The translations under genes and the position numbers were made by a program. A stretch of DNA of 37,015 bases from Lachnospiraceae bacterium (GTDB lineage Bacteria > Bacillota_A > Clostridia > Lachnospirales > Lachnospiraceae). Position 1 is the stretch's first letter, and the number at the start of each line of letters is the position of its first letter. The stretch is taken from the NCBI GenBank assembly GCA_017620975.1, contig JAGAUD010000029.1:1-37015 (forward strand), read 5' to 3'. The notes beneath the pieces are model-generated. The model saw only the letters and a program-made list of their open reading frames with translations. It did not search any database and was not told the DNA's origin. Below are positions 1 through 7,678 of the stretch, one piece after another.

Positions 1-596
1 TGAACATCATCCACTACATGCACGACAAGTACTGCTACGATAGAGCAGAGATGGCTCTTCATGACAGAGACGTTAAGAGATACTTCGCAACAGGTGTTGC
101 AGGTCTGTCTATCGTAGCTGACTCCTTGTCCGCTATCAAGTACGCTAAGGTTGAAGTTGTTCGTGACGAAGACGGCATTATCGTTGACTTCAAGACCACC
201 GGCGACTTCCCTAAATACGGTAATGATGATGACCGTGTAGACTCCATTGCACAGGATATCGTTCATAAGTTCATGACCGCTATCAGAAGACATCATACCT
301 ACAGAAACGGTGTTCCTACTACCTCCATCCTGACCATTACCTCTAACGTTACCTATGGTAAGGCTACCGGTAATACCCCTGACGGACGTAAGAAGGGACA
401 GCCTTTCGCTCCCGGTGCTAACCCTATGCACGGACGTGATACTCATGGTGCAGTAGCATCTCTGTCTTCCGTATCCAAGCTGCCTTTCAATGATGCACAG
501 GATGGTATCTCCAATACCTTCACCATCATCCCCAGCGCTCTTGGTAAAGAAGATCAGGTATTCGCCGGCGATATCCAGTTAGATCTGAACAAGTAA
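1..596 (+). CDS. pflB: Pyruvate formate-lyase catalytic core, 3' part (5' end outside window), lacking the glycyl-radical domain
   Basis: Frame is open from base 3 ([10 protein letters not shown]...). Pyruvate formate-lyase (formate C-acetyltransferase) converts pyruvate and CoA to acetyl-CoA and formate in the anaerobic cytoplasm. The visible part matches the C-terminal region of the PFL barrel: [29 protein letters not shown], the conserved [13 protein letters not shown] and [14 protein letters not shown] blocks, then [14 protein letters not shown]. In E. coli PflB the last motif runs on into a domain of about 60 residues carrying RVSGYAV. Here the frame ends at a TAA after LDLNK, so the radical-bearing segment is missing from this polypeptide. 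It is encoded separately at 925-1164. The active-site Cys pair would lie upstream of the window. The break sits cleanly at the domain border and both downstream ORFs have good ribosome sites, which argues for a split enzyme rather than decay. Confidence 0.93.
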   Translation, partial: NIIHYMHDKYCYDRAEMALHDRDVKRYFATGVAGLSIVADSLSAIKYAKVEVVRDEDGIIVDFKTTGDFPKYGNDDDRVDSIAQDIVHKFMTAIRRHHTYRNGVPTTSILTITSNVTYGKATGNTPDGRKKGQPFAPGANPMHGRDTHGAVASLSSVSKLPFNDAQDGISNTFTIIPSALGKEDQVFAGDIQLDLNK

Positions 597-624
597 TCTA
601 AAGCTTAAGAAAGAAGGATTCGCA

Positions 625-828
625 ATGGACGAAAAAATGGCGATTGATGACCTTGTAAAGATGTTGGATTCCGGCATGGCAAATGGCGTAGGACACGTTA
701 ACGTGAACTGCGAGGAAACAGGGAAACAATCCAAGAACGTTCAGACAATGGGCTGTACGGATTGTTCCAGAACACCGTTAGCCTGCAGTGTACCAACCCT
801 TCACGAAGGTTTAGATGATTACAAATAA
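625..828 (+). CDS. Small protein resembling the first half of a glycyl-radical domain, with a Cys-rich tail
   Basis: This 67-residue ORF starts 28 nt after the PFL stop, behind an AGAAGGA ribosome site. Residues 7-28 (DDLVKMLDSG...GHVNVN) align by eye with the start of the autonomous radical protein at 925-1164 ([10 protein letters not shown]...HHLNVN) and with the matching part of full-length PFL. After NVN the similarity ends. There is no RVSGY loop; instead a tail carries GCTDCSRTPLAC and an earlier NCEE, four Cys in all. It cannot form a glycyl radical by the known chemistry. Its place between the PFL core and the radical domain suggests a PFL accessory role. A structural spacer, a redox or metal-binding regulator, or a diverged remnant of the domain are all possible. 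No characterised family is recognised. Confidence 0.75.
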   Translation: MDEKMAIDDLVKMLDSGMANGVGHVNVNCEETGKQSKNVQTMGCTDCSRTPLACSVPTLHEGLDDYK

Positions 829-838
829 GTAAACAACC

Positions 839-867
839 GTCAGGAGAACTCCTGAAGTTCTCCTGAC
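839..867 (+). other. Intercistronic hairpin between the two small pfl ORFs
   Basis: Perfect 11-bp stem (GTCAGGAGAAC 839-849 with GTTCTCCTGAC 857-867) and a 7-nt loop. No T-run follows, so it is not a typical intrinsic terminator. A second, weaker repeat (ATCGGA 871-876 with TCCGAT 886-891) lies before the next ribosome site. Candidate mRNA processing or stability element. Confidence 0.6.
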
Positions 868-924
868 ATCATCGGACAAAGATTTTCCGATAGTAATATA
901 TGATTAAAACAGGAGGAATCTATC

Positions 925-1164
925 ATGGCAAGTACAGCACAGGTTGACAACCTTGTAAACTTATTAGATGGTTATGCAACAAAAGGCGGCCATCACCTTA
1001 ACGTTAACGTTCTGAACAGAGATACCTTATTAGATGCTCAGAAGCATCCTGAGAACTATCCTCAGCTGACCATCCGTGTATCCGGATACGCTGTAAACTT
1101 CATCAAGCTGACACCTGAGCAGCAGGCTGACGTTATTTCCCGTACCTTCCACGAGGCTATCTAA
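925..1164 (+). CDS. Stand-alone glycyl-radical domain of pyruvate formate-lyase (GrcA/YfiD-like)
   Basis: This 79-residue protein has a strong GGAGGA ribosome site. It matches the C-terminal domain of PFL from end to end: [73 protein letters not shown] contains the Gly that PFL-activating enzyme turns into the catalytic radical. Escherichia coli GrcA (YfiD) is the known precedent: a free radical domain that rescues PFL broken at this loop. E. coli keeps a complete PFL, whereas here the neighbouring PFL core lacks the domain, so this protein is predicted to be an obligate second subunit. A terminator follows, and pflA lies just beyond it. Confidence 0.93.
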   Translation: MASTAQVDNLVNLLDGYATKGGHHLNVNVLNRDTLLDAQKHPENYPQLTIRVSGYAVNFIKLTPEQQADVISRTFHEAI

Positions 1165-1230
1165 TAGTTTCTCCGTTTTGATAATTTACGGCATAACCGT
1201 ATAAAAATCAAACGAACGTACATGATGATT

Positions 1231-1264
1231 AACACCCGGGGAGCATTCCTTCCCGGGTGTTTTC
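1231..1264 (+). terminator. Intrinsic terminator after the glycyl-radical ORF
   Basis: Perfect 10-bp GC-rich stem (AACACCCGGG 1231-1240 with CCCGGGTGTT 1252-1261), 11-nt loop, then a short T-run. It separates the PFL structural genes from pflA, implying lower or separate expression of the activase. Confidence 0.85.
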
Positions 1265-1329
1265 AGCAACAAAATGTTCTATACCGGCCTACAGGGTCAA
1301 ATGATAACGTCAAATAGAAAGGAACTATT

Positions 1330-2082
1330 ATGCAGGGAAGAATTCATTCACTTGAAAGCTTTGGCACCGTCGACGGTCCCGGCACACGCTTTGTAGTCTT
1401 TGTACAGGGCTGCCCAATGCGTTGTGCTTATTGTCATAATCCTGACACCTGGGAAATGAATGGCGGAACTTTAATGGAACCGTCTTATATCATCGAACAA
1501 TACGAGCGTAACAGCAGCTTCTACCACGGCGGCGGCATCACCGTAACCGGCGGAGAGCCTTTGATGCAGCTTGATTTTCTGATAGACCTTTTCACTCTGG
1601 CCAAGGAAAAGGACATCCACACCTGTATCGACAGCTCCGGAATTGCTTTTAATCCGAACAATGCAGTACAGATGGCTAAAATGGACCACCTGATGGAACT
1701 TACCGATCTGGTTATGCTTGACATCAAGCATATCGATCCTGAAAAGCACAAGGATCTTACCGCCCAGCCTAACGAACGTATTCTGCAGTTTGCTGCTTAT
1801 CTGAATGAGAAGCAGATTCCTATGTGGATTCGCCATGTGGTGGTTCCGGGAATTACCGACGATGACAAGTATTTATTCGAACTGGGCTACTTCATCGGAC
1901 AATTCAGCAATCTGAAAGCGCTGGATGTACTGCCCTATCATACCATGGGTGAAGCCAAGTATGAGAAACTGGGGATTCCATACAGACTGAAAGGCGTTCC
2001 CGCTATGGATAAAAACAGGCTTCTTGAAAAGAAAGAAGTCATCCTGGATGGTATCAGGAAAAGACGAGCAGAAAATCAGTAA
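1330..2082 (+). CDS. pflA: Pyruvate formate-lyase activating enzyme (radical SAM)
   Basis: This 250-residue protein has the usual PflA length and a start 5-6 nt after AAAGGA. The radical-SAM cluster motif CxxxCxxC is GCPMRCAYCHNPDTW (Cys 28, 32, 35). The GGE motif (TVTGGEPLMQ) and a DIKHIDP block are also present. PflA uses a [4Fe-4S] cluster and S-adenosylmethionine to abstract hydrogen from the target glycine of PFL. Here that glycine is on the separate 79-residue protein, so this activase probably acts on the free domain alone or docked on the PFL core. It shares a locus with the split PFL but lies behind a terminator. Confidence 0.95.
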   Translation: MQGRIHSLESFGTVDGPGTRFVVFVQGCPMRCAYCHNPDTWEMNGGTLMEPSYIIEQYERNSSFYHGGGITVTGGEPLMQLDFLIDLFTLAKEKDIHTCIDSSGIAFNPNNAVQMAKMDHLMELTDLVMLDIKHIDPEKHKDLTAQPNERILQFAAYLNEKQIPMWIRHVVVPGITDDDKYLFELGYFIGQFSNLKALDVLPYHTMGEAKYEKLGIPYRLKGVPAMDKNRLLEKKEVILDGIRKRRAENQ

Positions 2083-2247
2083 TGTAACAGTTCAGGCGCG
2101 CCATTCGCAAAGCCGCGCCTGCGGCGCTTTCCGCTGCTTCGCAGCTATCTTTGCTCATAATCGGGCGCTCTGCTCATAGTCCGTACAACGTACTCATTCA
2201 TGCAAGCATGATTCGCCCGTCATACGGACTATGGCTGAACTGTTACA
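2083..2247. repeat. Nested palindromic element with 13-bp terminal inverted repeats
   Basis: Outer arms are perfect: TGTAACAGTTCAG at 2083-2095 and CTGAACTGTTACA at 2235-2247. Inside are CATAGTCCGTA (2175-2185) with TACGGACTATG (2223-2233), CGGGCG (2162-2167) with CGCCCG (2214-2219), a TCATGC/GCATGA hairpin, a GCTGC-TTC-GCAGC hairpin and GC-rich repeats at 2095-2135. It begins directly after the pflA stop codon. No ORF is seen. It could be a MITE-like or other dispersed intergenic repeat, or a structured 3' UTR acting as terminator. Confidence 0.7.
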
Positions 2248-2276
2248 ATATTTCATAAAAATTTATCATGAAACAC

Positions 2277-2305
2277 TTGTAATTGGACTGTATTTATATT
2301 ACAAT
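2277..2305 (+). promoter_or_regulatory. Sigma-A-type promoter for the ferredoxin gene
   Basis: -35 TTGTAA (2277-2282), 17-nt spacer, -10 TACAAT (2300-2305). It lies about 60 nt upstream of the ferredoxin start and just after the palindromic element. Confidence 0.65.
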
Positions 2306-2363
2306 AGATGTATCTATTGATAAATTTGTATCAATCACATATATTTAAAGGAGGATTTATATT

Positions 2364-2534
2364 ATGGCATTCGTAATTGGTGACGCATGTGTAGCTTGTG
2401 GTGCTTGTGAAGCACAGTGCCCTGTTGGAGCAATCAGCATGGGAGATGGAAAATTTGAAATTGATGCAGATAAGTGCATCGACTGCGGTTCTTGCGCAGG
2501 TCAGTGCCCTGTTGGTACTATTGAGCAGGCTTAA
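2364..2534 (+). CDS. 2[4Fe-4S] ferredoxin, 56 residues
   Basis: Short clostridial-type ferredoxin behind an excellent AAAGGAGG ribosome site. It has two Cx2Cx2CxxxCP motifs: CVACGACEAQCPVG (residues 9-22) and CIDCGSCAGQCPVG (38-51). The eight Cys would bind two low-potential [4Fe-4S] clusters. The protein carries electrons in the cytoplasm, for example for pyruvate:ferredoxin oxidoreductase, hydrogenase or radical enzymes. The length is normal for the family. It has its own promoter and terminator, so it is monocistronic. A role in supplying electrons to the neighbouring PflA is possible but rests on position only. Confidence 0.95.
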   Translation: MAFVIGDACVACGACEAQCPVGAISMGDGKFEIDADKCIDCGSCAGQCPVGTIEQA

Positions 2535-2553
2535 GAATTGAATGTAATGAAAG

Positions 2554-2587
2554 AAAGGTGGCTGTTATCAGCTACCTTTTCTTTTTT
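2554..2587 (+). terminator. Intrinsic terminator of the ferredoxin gene
   Basis: Stem AAAGGTGGCTG / CAGCTACCTTT (one G-T pair) around TTAT, followed by TTTTCTTTTTT. Confidence 0.8.
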
Positions 2588-2597
2588 ATTAATTTGC

Positions 2598-2638
2598 AGA
2601 GGGAGTTATGACTCACGTGAGTCGTAACTCCCTCTTTT
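2598..2638. terminator. Long hairpin between convergent genes, probable bidirectional terminator
   Basis: Nearly perfect 19-bp inverted repeat centred between 2616 and 2617 (core GACTCACGTGAGTC), flanked by TCTTTT on the + side. It lies between the ferredoxin gene (+) and the surface phosphoesterase gene (-). Confidence 0.7.
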
Positions 2639-2680
2639 CAGGCTATCTGTTATCTGACAGTCCCTTGAAATAGAACTATA

Positions 2681-5600
2681 TTACTGTTCTCTTTTTCGCC
2701 TGTAATAAACTGCGCTAACAAAAATTGCAGCGCCACACACAAATATAATTGCCAGCCAAAGAACAGGCTTGAAGTCATCACCTGTTTCAGGTGCATTAGC
2801 ATCCACAACCGGAGCTTCTTCGCTTTCAGACGTTTCAGAAGTATCCTCGTCTTCAGGTGTATCAGGAGTATCCTCTGTTCCGGGTGTGCTTGGAGTATCC
2901 TCCGTTCCGGGTGCACTAGGGGTACCCTCCGTTCCGGGTGTGCTTGGAGTATCCTCTGTTCCGGGTGTGCTTGGAGTATCCTCTGTTCCGGGTGCTTCAA
3001 AGGTTTCTGTCCCCTTGGCGCCGCATACGCAAGAATAATAATAGGTTGCTTTTGCATCAGAGGTCGCATCCGTTGCTTTATACTCATCAGAAACTACCTT
3101 CTGATCATAGGTGTGAGCAACAGGCTTAATTTCTTCGTCACAAAGTTCGTTGACGCATTTTGCCCAATGATATGCACCATCATTTTCGTAAACCATATTG
3201 TGACCCAGAAGCTCACAAGTAAAATAAGTACCCGAGGAAATACGAGGCACTTTACCGGTTACTTCGGAAGCGGTTGAAGGAACAACGCCATATGCCCATG
3301 TGCTTTCGGTACCGTCAACGGTAATAACTCCATATTCATTAATGGTAACCACCGCACTTAACGGATCTGCATAAAACCATGTATTATCGCCCGCCGAAAA
3401 CTTGGTAGGCGGTTCTTGAGTTACGCTTTCAAGGTTTCCGTCTGGATCATACTGTTCGTATGTAAAGGTCTGCTCGGAAGTGTAGATAGTTTGATTTTGT
3501 TTCACAAACACACCGTTACGAGTACAATTGGTATCAAAATAAAAGACGCCTTCGCTTACGCCCTGATTGTCAGCGTGTACATGACCATTGACACACATCA
3601 GTACAGTACCGGGATTCATATCATTGACCTTTTTGAAGATTCCTCGTACCGTATCTGCATCAGAAGAAGTTGTAGTCAGTCCAAAGTCGAAGAATCTATC
3701 ATGTCCTACAACGATACAAGGAATATCCTCTTCTGCAGCCTCTGTAAGCACCTTTTCAAGCCATTCGAGCTGTACAGGTCCTAAAGAACGAGGTAACGTG
3801 TTGGTGCTGGGGGCACCATAGCTTCCCGAATAATTGTGTTCATATTCCTGGGTAGTAGGATTAAAGGAATACTGCGTATCGATACAAACGATTCTAAATC
3901 CCTCTGATTCAAAATAGTAGTATGCGATGTAAGGATCGTACTCTCCTGTAGCAGTTCCCCATACAACACTCTTATCATTGGTAAGTTTGTCCGTTACATT
4001 TTCCATGGTGTTGCCTTTGGTTTCCAGCTCATGGTTACCGTAAATATTGTATGCCAAAAGAAGATCGCCTTCTTCGGTATAATAATTGAGGTAAGTATTA
4101 AAAAGCTCAGGTGAGCCATTGGCATCATTACAGAAGTCACCTGCTGACATAATGAAAGAAGAATTACTATCATCAGCTCGTTTTAAAATCGAATTAAGGT
4201 CAGCTATCGTATTAGGATACATTTTCTCCTTATAATGGAAATCGGAGAAAAGTGTGAATGTAAGTTTCTTCGCATCTTTTCCAACAAAAACAGAAGAGTC
4301 TGCAAAAACATCAGCCAGTTTCTCTTTAAGAGCATCATCATCGCTGAAAGCATAGATTCCGTTTGCCAGTTCAGCTGCAGAGTATGCCTTAGCTTCCCCG
4401 TAGGTATAAGCCCCCTCAATTACAACATAAGGGCGGACAGTGTAGAATTTGTCGTAATTCTCTTCCGGGATATCGGAAATAGAATAAGTAAACGATATCT
4501 CACTGTCATCCTGGGTGCAGGTTGTAAACACAGTATTGGTAACACCATCCGTGCCTACCTCGATCTCCTGAGGAACCTGGCTGTCACCCATAGCCATAAC
4601 AACGCCAAATTTCATCTTATCAGAATCGCTGTAAGTATATGTTCCATCAAAATACTTCGTATAGATATACTGTGTTTTGTCAAAAGATAAAGCAACATCG
4701 ATATCGACTTTTCCCTCGTCAGTAACAGCGAGATTTGCTCCATCAATATCAAATACTGCGTCATCACTGTAGATTTCAGTAATCTTTACATCAGTAATAT
4801 AAATATTGCCGCCATAAGTGAAAAATCCCGGGTTATCGGAAGTAACACCCTTAACCGCACGCTGAGGAGCCGTTGCACAGAGAACATCATTACAGTAAAT
4901 ATAATTGTAGCCTTTATAGCTGATTATCTTAAGGTTTACAGTGTCTCCGTATTTGGGATAGTAGGAAGAATTCCATGTTCCTTGCAAGGTTTTATCTGTT
5001 GGTCTGTACTTGTATGTAGAATCTGTCTTTCCAGTCGATATGTTGTGGCTGCTATTGTACATACAGCCTTCAGCATCATTAATACCGGCATAAAAGTTAT
5101 TTGCCAAACCGAACTCGCCTTCAGTGTCAAAATTAACAATTACATTTGCTTCAAATATGTAGTTCAGCGTACCGGTAGCAGGTGTGGTAATGAAAGCATC
5201 CGTATTAGCAGAGCTGAATTTCACAACCTTACCATAGCCATCAAGCGTAACAACCTCTCCAATCATGGATCTCAGAGTAGTATCTTTAGCACCATAACCG
5301 AAAGAAGCTCCATTTCCTGTATAACCCTTCTGCCAGCCTTCGGGAAGTTCTCCAACAGTTGTATCTTCAAAACCAGTCTGATAAAGGACATCACCTATTG
5401 GCCAGCTGCTCTCGTCAAATGCAGGACCTTCAGGGAAGCGGTTGATTTCATCTACATTATCTCCGTCGGAAGGGTCGCTGGGAGAAGAATCACCACTCGG
5501 GGTGTCGTTATCTGTGTCTGAAGGATCTTTTTCAGTCATCCTGAGTTCTCTGACGGAAATGTCTGAAATAGTTACAGTTGAATTATAACAGTAGAAACCG

Positions 5601-7087
5601 CAAAGGCTTTCACCATTTATGGGATATTTGGAAACTACTGTTGCAACATACATATCGTCGATATAATAATAGTTTTTGCCATTATAAACATAGACAGTCA
5701 GTCTTTTCTCCTGATCCTTATCTGGTCCTACATACCCATCAGGATTATAAAAAGATCTTTGGTCGTTTGTTTCAGCAGGCTTACTAACGGTATAAATTTC
5801 CTTCGTTGTCTTGCCCACTCCATAAGTAACAAACATAGTTCCGCCTCCACTTACATTCTCTTTTTCCGTATCCTTAAAATTGGCAGCAATGTTTGTAATA
5901 AGGCCAAAGGCACCTGTCTTTTTTTCGGTGAGATCCACAGCTTTAAAAGTTGCTTCAAACATATAATTTGATGTTGGAATTGTAGGCATAAGGATAATAC
6001 CATCTGTTCCATAAGATCCATAAGAAATTGTATTGTCTGTTAGGACAGTAGCCTCTTCAGGATACTTATTTTCTGGAGCATACCATTTCCACTTAGAAGT
6101 ACGTGCTAAACCATAGCTCCATTCCTTGGCATTCTGCTCCCAACCTTCAGCGTCATGATTAGGAAGCGTAGTTCCGGAGGAAAGATTGATTTTAACAAGG
6201 TCATCGCCTGCGACTAAACCAGGCACTTCTGCTTGCAATTCCGCAGGTACGGCCTCCTCGGCCTTTTGAAGCTTTTTGACGGAAATGTTTGTAATCTCTA
6301 CGGGCATACTATTGTCAGCGTTGTGATAGAAACCACAAAGGCTTTCACCTTCTGTGGTATATTTAGATTCTGCACTGCCTGCATAATTCCCATTAATGTA
6401 ATAATAGCTTACACCTTCATAAACATAAACGGTGAGAGTAAGTGCACTGCCTGCGGTAGGTGCTGTATATCCATTGGGAGTTTCAAGACCTTTTTTATCT
6501 GTTTCTATCTTCCTATTCCAGCTATAAACTTTTTTTGTTCCAGTTGACGCTTTTTTTCCTGCCGCATAGGCTACAAACATAGTTCCACCACTGATATCTT
6601 CATATTTTGGAGCAAGGTTTGTAATGAGGCCGAAAGAACCCTGTAGATCGCTGCCTTCAACTACAGTAAAAGTAGCTTCAAATTTATAATTACTGGACGG
6701 AAGTGTGGGCAGGAGGATAGCATTATCGACACCCTTGGACGAATCAATACGAATTGTATTGTCTCTCACAACAGATGCAGAAACCTTGAAGCCCGCTATG
6801 TTTCTAGTCCATTTCCAGCTTGTTCCCGGTCTGCCGTAACTCCACTTGTTGTCGTCCTGACTCCAGCCGTCCTCCTCACGATTTGCAATGACATCTCCGG
6901 CAGAGACATCTCCGGCAGAGACTGATGTATTGATAAGATCCCTACCTACTTCCAAACCAAGTGCTTGTATTTCTGCAGGTACGCTTGAAGACGTGGCTTC
7001 AGCAGTAATTGTGTTCAACGGTATTGAAGCCAATAGCACGACTACTGCCAATGCTTGTGCGATTTGTCTTTTAACATGTTTTAACAT
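2681..7087 (-). CDS. Sortase-anchored surface metallophosphoesterase with three N-terminal modules
   Basis: This 1468-residue protein starts 9 nt after a GAAAGGA site. A signal peptide (about 1-31: basic start, ALAVVVLLASI core) leads it to the cell surface. Two similar modules follow, about 50-275 and 290-515. Both contain W-WSYG, WKW, NYxFEATF, FGLITN, GGTMFV and ESLCGFY. A third, more diverged module (about 565-775) has NYIFEANV and FGLANN. A calcineurin-like phosphoesterase domain (about 940-1220) shows the metal-ligand motifs SDFH (~949), GDFCN (~983), GNHE (~1019), GHD (~1129) and NGHVH (~1169). The C-terminus has 9-residue PGTEDTPST repeats, then NAPETGD (~1434), a hydrophobic segment and RRKREQ. 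That is a sortase signal with A in place of the usual L of LPxTG. The substrate is unknown; an extracellular phosphomonoester or diester is inferred. The three modules may be beta-sandwich carbohydrate-binding folds, but that is unproven. Confidence 0.9.
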   Translation of the reverse strand: MLKHVKRQIAQALAVVVLLASIPLNTITAEATSSSVPAEIQALGLEVGRDLINTSVSAGDVSAGDVIANREEDGWSQDDNKWSYGRPGTSWKWTRNIAGFKVSASVVRDNTIRIDSSKGVDNAILLPTLPSSNYKFEATFTVVEGSDLQGSFGLITNLAPKYEDISGGTMFVAYAAGKKASTGTKKVYSWNRKIETDKKGLETPNGYTAPTAGSALTLTVYVYEGVSYYYINGNYAGSAESKYTTEGESLCGFYHNADNSMPVEITNISVKKLQKAEEAVPAELQAEVPGLVAGDDLVKINLSSGTTLPNHDAEGWEQNAKEWSYGLARTSKWKWYAPENKYPEEATVLTDNTISYGSYGTDGIILMPTIPTSNYMFEATFKAVDLTEKKTGAFGLITNIAANFKDTEKENVSGGGTMFVTYGVGKTTKEIYTVSKPAETNDQRSFYNPDGYVGPDKDQEKRLTVYVYNGKNYYYIDDMYVATVVSKYPINGESLCGFYCYNSTVTISDISVRELRMTEKDPSDTDNDTPSGDSSPSDPSDGDNVDEINRFPEGPAFDESSWPIGDVLYQTGFEDTTVGELPEGWQKGYTGNGASFGYGAKDTTLRSMIGEVVTLDGYGKVVKFSSANTDAFITTPATGTLNYIFEANVIVNFDTEGEFGLANNFYAGINDAEGCMYNSSHNISTGKTDSTYKYRPTDKTLQGTWNSSYYPKYGDTVNLKIISYKGYNYIYCNDVLCATAPQRAVKGVTSDNPGFFTYGGNIYITDVKITEIYSDDAVFDIDGANLAVTDEGKVDIDVALSFDKTQYIYTKYFDGTYTYSDSDKMKFGVVMAMGDSQVPQEIEVGTDGVTNTVFTTCTQDDSEISFTYSISDIPEENYDKFYTVRPYVVIEGAYTYGEAKAYSAAELANGIYAFSDDDALKEKLADVFADSSVFVGKDAKKLTFTLFSDFHYKEKMYPNTIADLNSILKRADDSNSSFIMSAGDFCNDANGSPELFNTYLNYYTEEGDLLLAYNIYGNHELETKGNTMENVTDKLTNDKSVVWGTATGEYDPYIAYYYFESEGFRIVCIDTQYSFNPTTQEYEHNYSGSYGAPSTNTLPRSLGPVQLEWLEKVLTEAAEEDIPCIVVGHDRFFDFGLTTTSSDADTVRGIFKKVNDMNPGTVLMCVNGHVHADNQGVSEGVFYFDTNCTRNGVFVKQNQTIYTSEQTFTYEQYDPDGNLESVTQEPPTKFSAGDNTWFYADPLSAVVTINEYGVITVDGTESTWAYGVVPSTASEVTGKVPRISSGTYFTCELLGHNMVYENDGAYHWAKCVNELCDEEIKPVAHTYDQKVVSDEYKATDATSDAKATYYYSCVCGAKGTETFEAPGTEDTPSTPGTEDTPSTPGTEGTPSAPGTEDTPSTPGTEDTPDTPEDEDTSETSESEEAPVVDANAPETGDDFKPVLWLAIIFVCGAAIFVSAVYYRRKREQ
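2880..2987 (-). repeat. 27-bp coding tandem repeat (PGTEDTPST units)
   Basis: Four consecutive 27-bp units start with CCGGGTG on the + strand (2880, 2907, 2934, 2961), with a partial fifth at 2988. The last two are identical and the second is most diverged. They encode the Pro/Thr/Glu wall-spanning spacer of the surface phosphoesterase, so copy number may vary between strains. Confidence 0.9.
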
Positions 7088-7324
7088 AGTCTTTTTGTCC
7101 TTTCAAATAATTTTGATAGTACTGTTACTCCATAAATTCCATAAAACTTTTTATCAGCTCGTTCTAGGAGCTGATAATACTTTTTTTCATAACCTCTCAT
7201 CCCTCCCGTTATTTGCAGCGTCTGCTGTTATTTTTTGTACTTGCCGGCAGCTTCCGTCTCTGCTGTTATTTTCGCCTCTCACATCCAACTTCCGCTATCT
7301 GCCCAAACTTGTACAATTAATTGT

Positions 7325-7353
7325 ATTATTTCTTATTTATACATAAGTGACAA
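7325..7353 (-). promoter_or_regulatory. Likely promoter of the surface phosphoesterase gene
   Basis: Read leftwards: -35 TTGTCA (7353-7348), 17-nt spacer, -10 AATAAT (7330-7325). The palindrome TACAATTAATTGTA (7312-7325) overlaps the expected start of transcription and could be an operator. The leader would be about 230 nt. Confidence 0.45.
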
Positions 7354-7514
7354 CTGGAGAAATCTGATTCACCATGACGCAGGCGAAATTTCCATTAAAA
7401 TGCAATGTGAAATTTAAGAATCAAGTGGAAAATTAGGCACTTTGACACATTTTCATGCTTTGGGTGATGATTTTATGTGATTTTTATGTAATAGAATTTT
7501 AGCCAAATACAGGA

Positions 7515-7564
7515 CAAAAAGAGAGCCTATTCAGGATGTCTTTTTCTGACATCTGAATAAGCTC
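7515..7564 (-). terminator. Intrinsic terminator after the dehydrogenase pseudogene
   Basis: Read leftwards: a stem of about 17 bp with single mismatches (7564-7548 with 7540-7523) and a 7-nt loop, followed by CTCTTTTTG. Confidence 0.75.
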
Positions 7565-7678
7565 ATAAACAACTCCAACCTATTATAACAAATTTGCCAT
7601 CGTCTCCGGAAATCTCCTGTAATCATCCACACAGATGAATGCAAAATCTAGGTGCCATATCAAAGTAAGAGGAGCCTC

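Larger units (their letters stand above)
7088..7678. other. Gene-free region: 5' leader of the surface phosphoesterase and 3' side of the pseudogene
   Basis: No credible ORF is seen. It holds a 10-bp hairpin (TTATCAGCTC 7151-7160 with GAGCTGATAA 7168-7177) in the presumed leader. A direct repeat of TCTGCTGTTATTTT occurs near 7222 and 7259. There is a 14-bp perfect palindrome, TACAATTAATTGTA, at 7312-7325, plus the promoter and terminator listed separately. Confidence 0.6.

Noticed and set aside
1178..1205. TTGATA-16-TATAAA, a possible promoter just before the terminator at 1231
   Set aside because: It would run straight into a strong terminator about 20 nt later. A conditional leader for pflA is conceivable, but nothing else supports it.
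2880..2998. Regular 27-bp direct repeats that could be taken for a CRISPR array
   Set aside because: There are no spacers between the units, and the repeats are in frame with the surface phosphoesterase, where they encode its Pro/Thr/Glu wall spacer.
2769..7346. Several open frames on the + strand opposite the surface phosphoesterase gene
   Set aside because: They have no fitting ribosome sites, their translations look random or merely mirror the tandem repeat, and the opposite strand has a clear domain structure.
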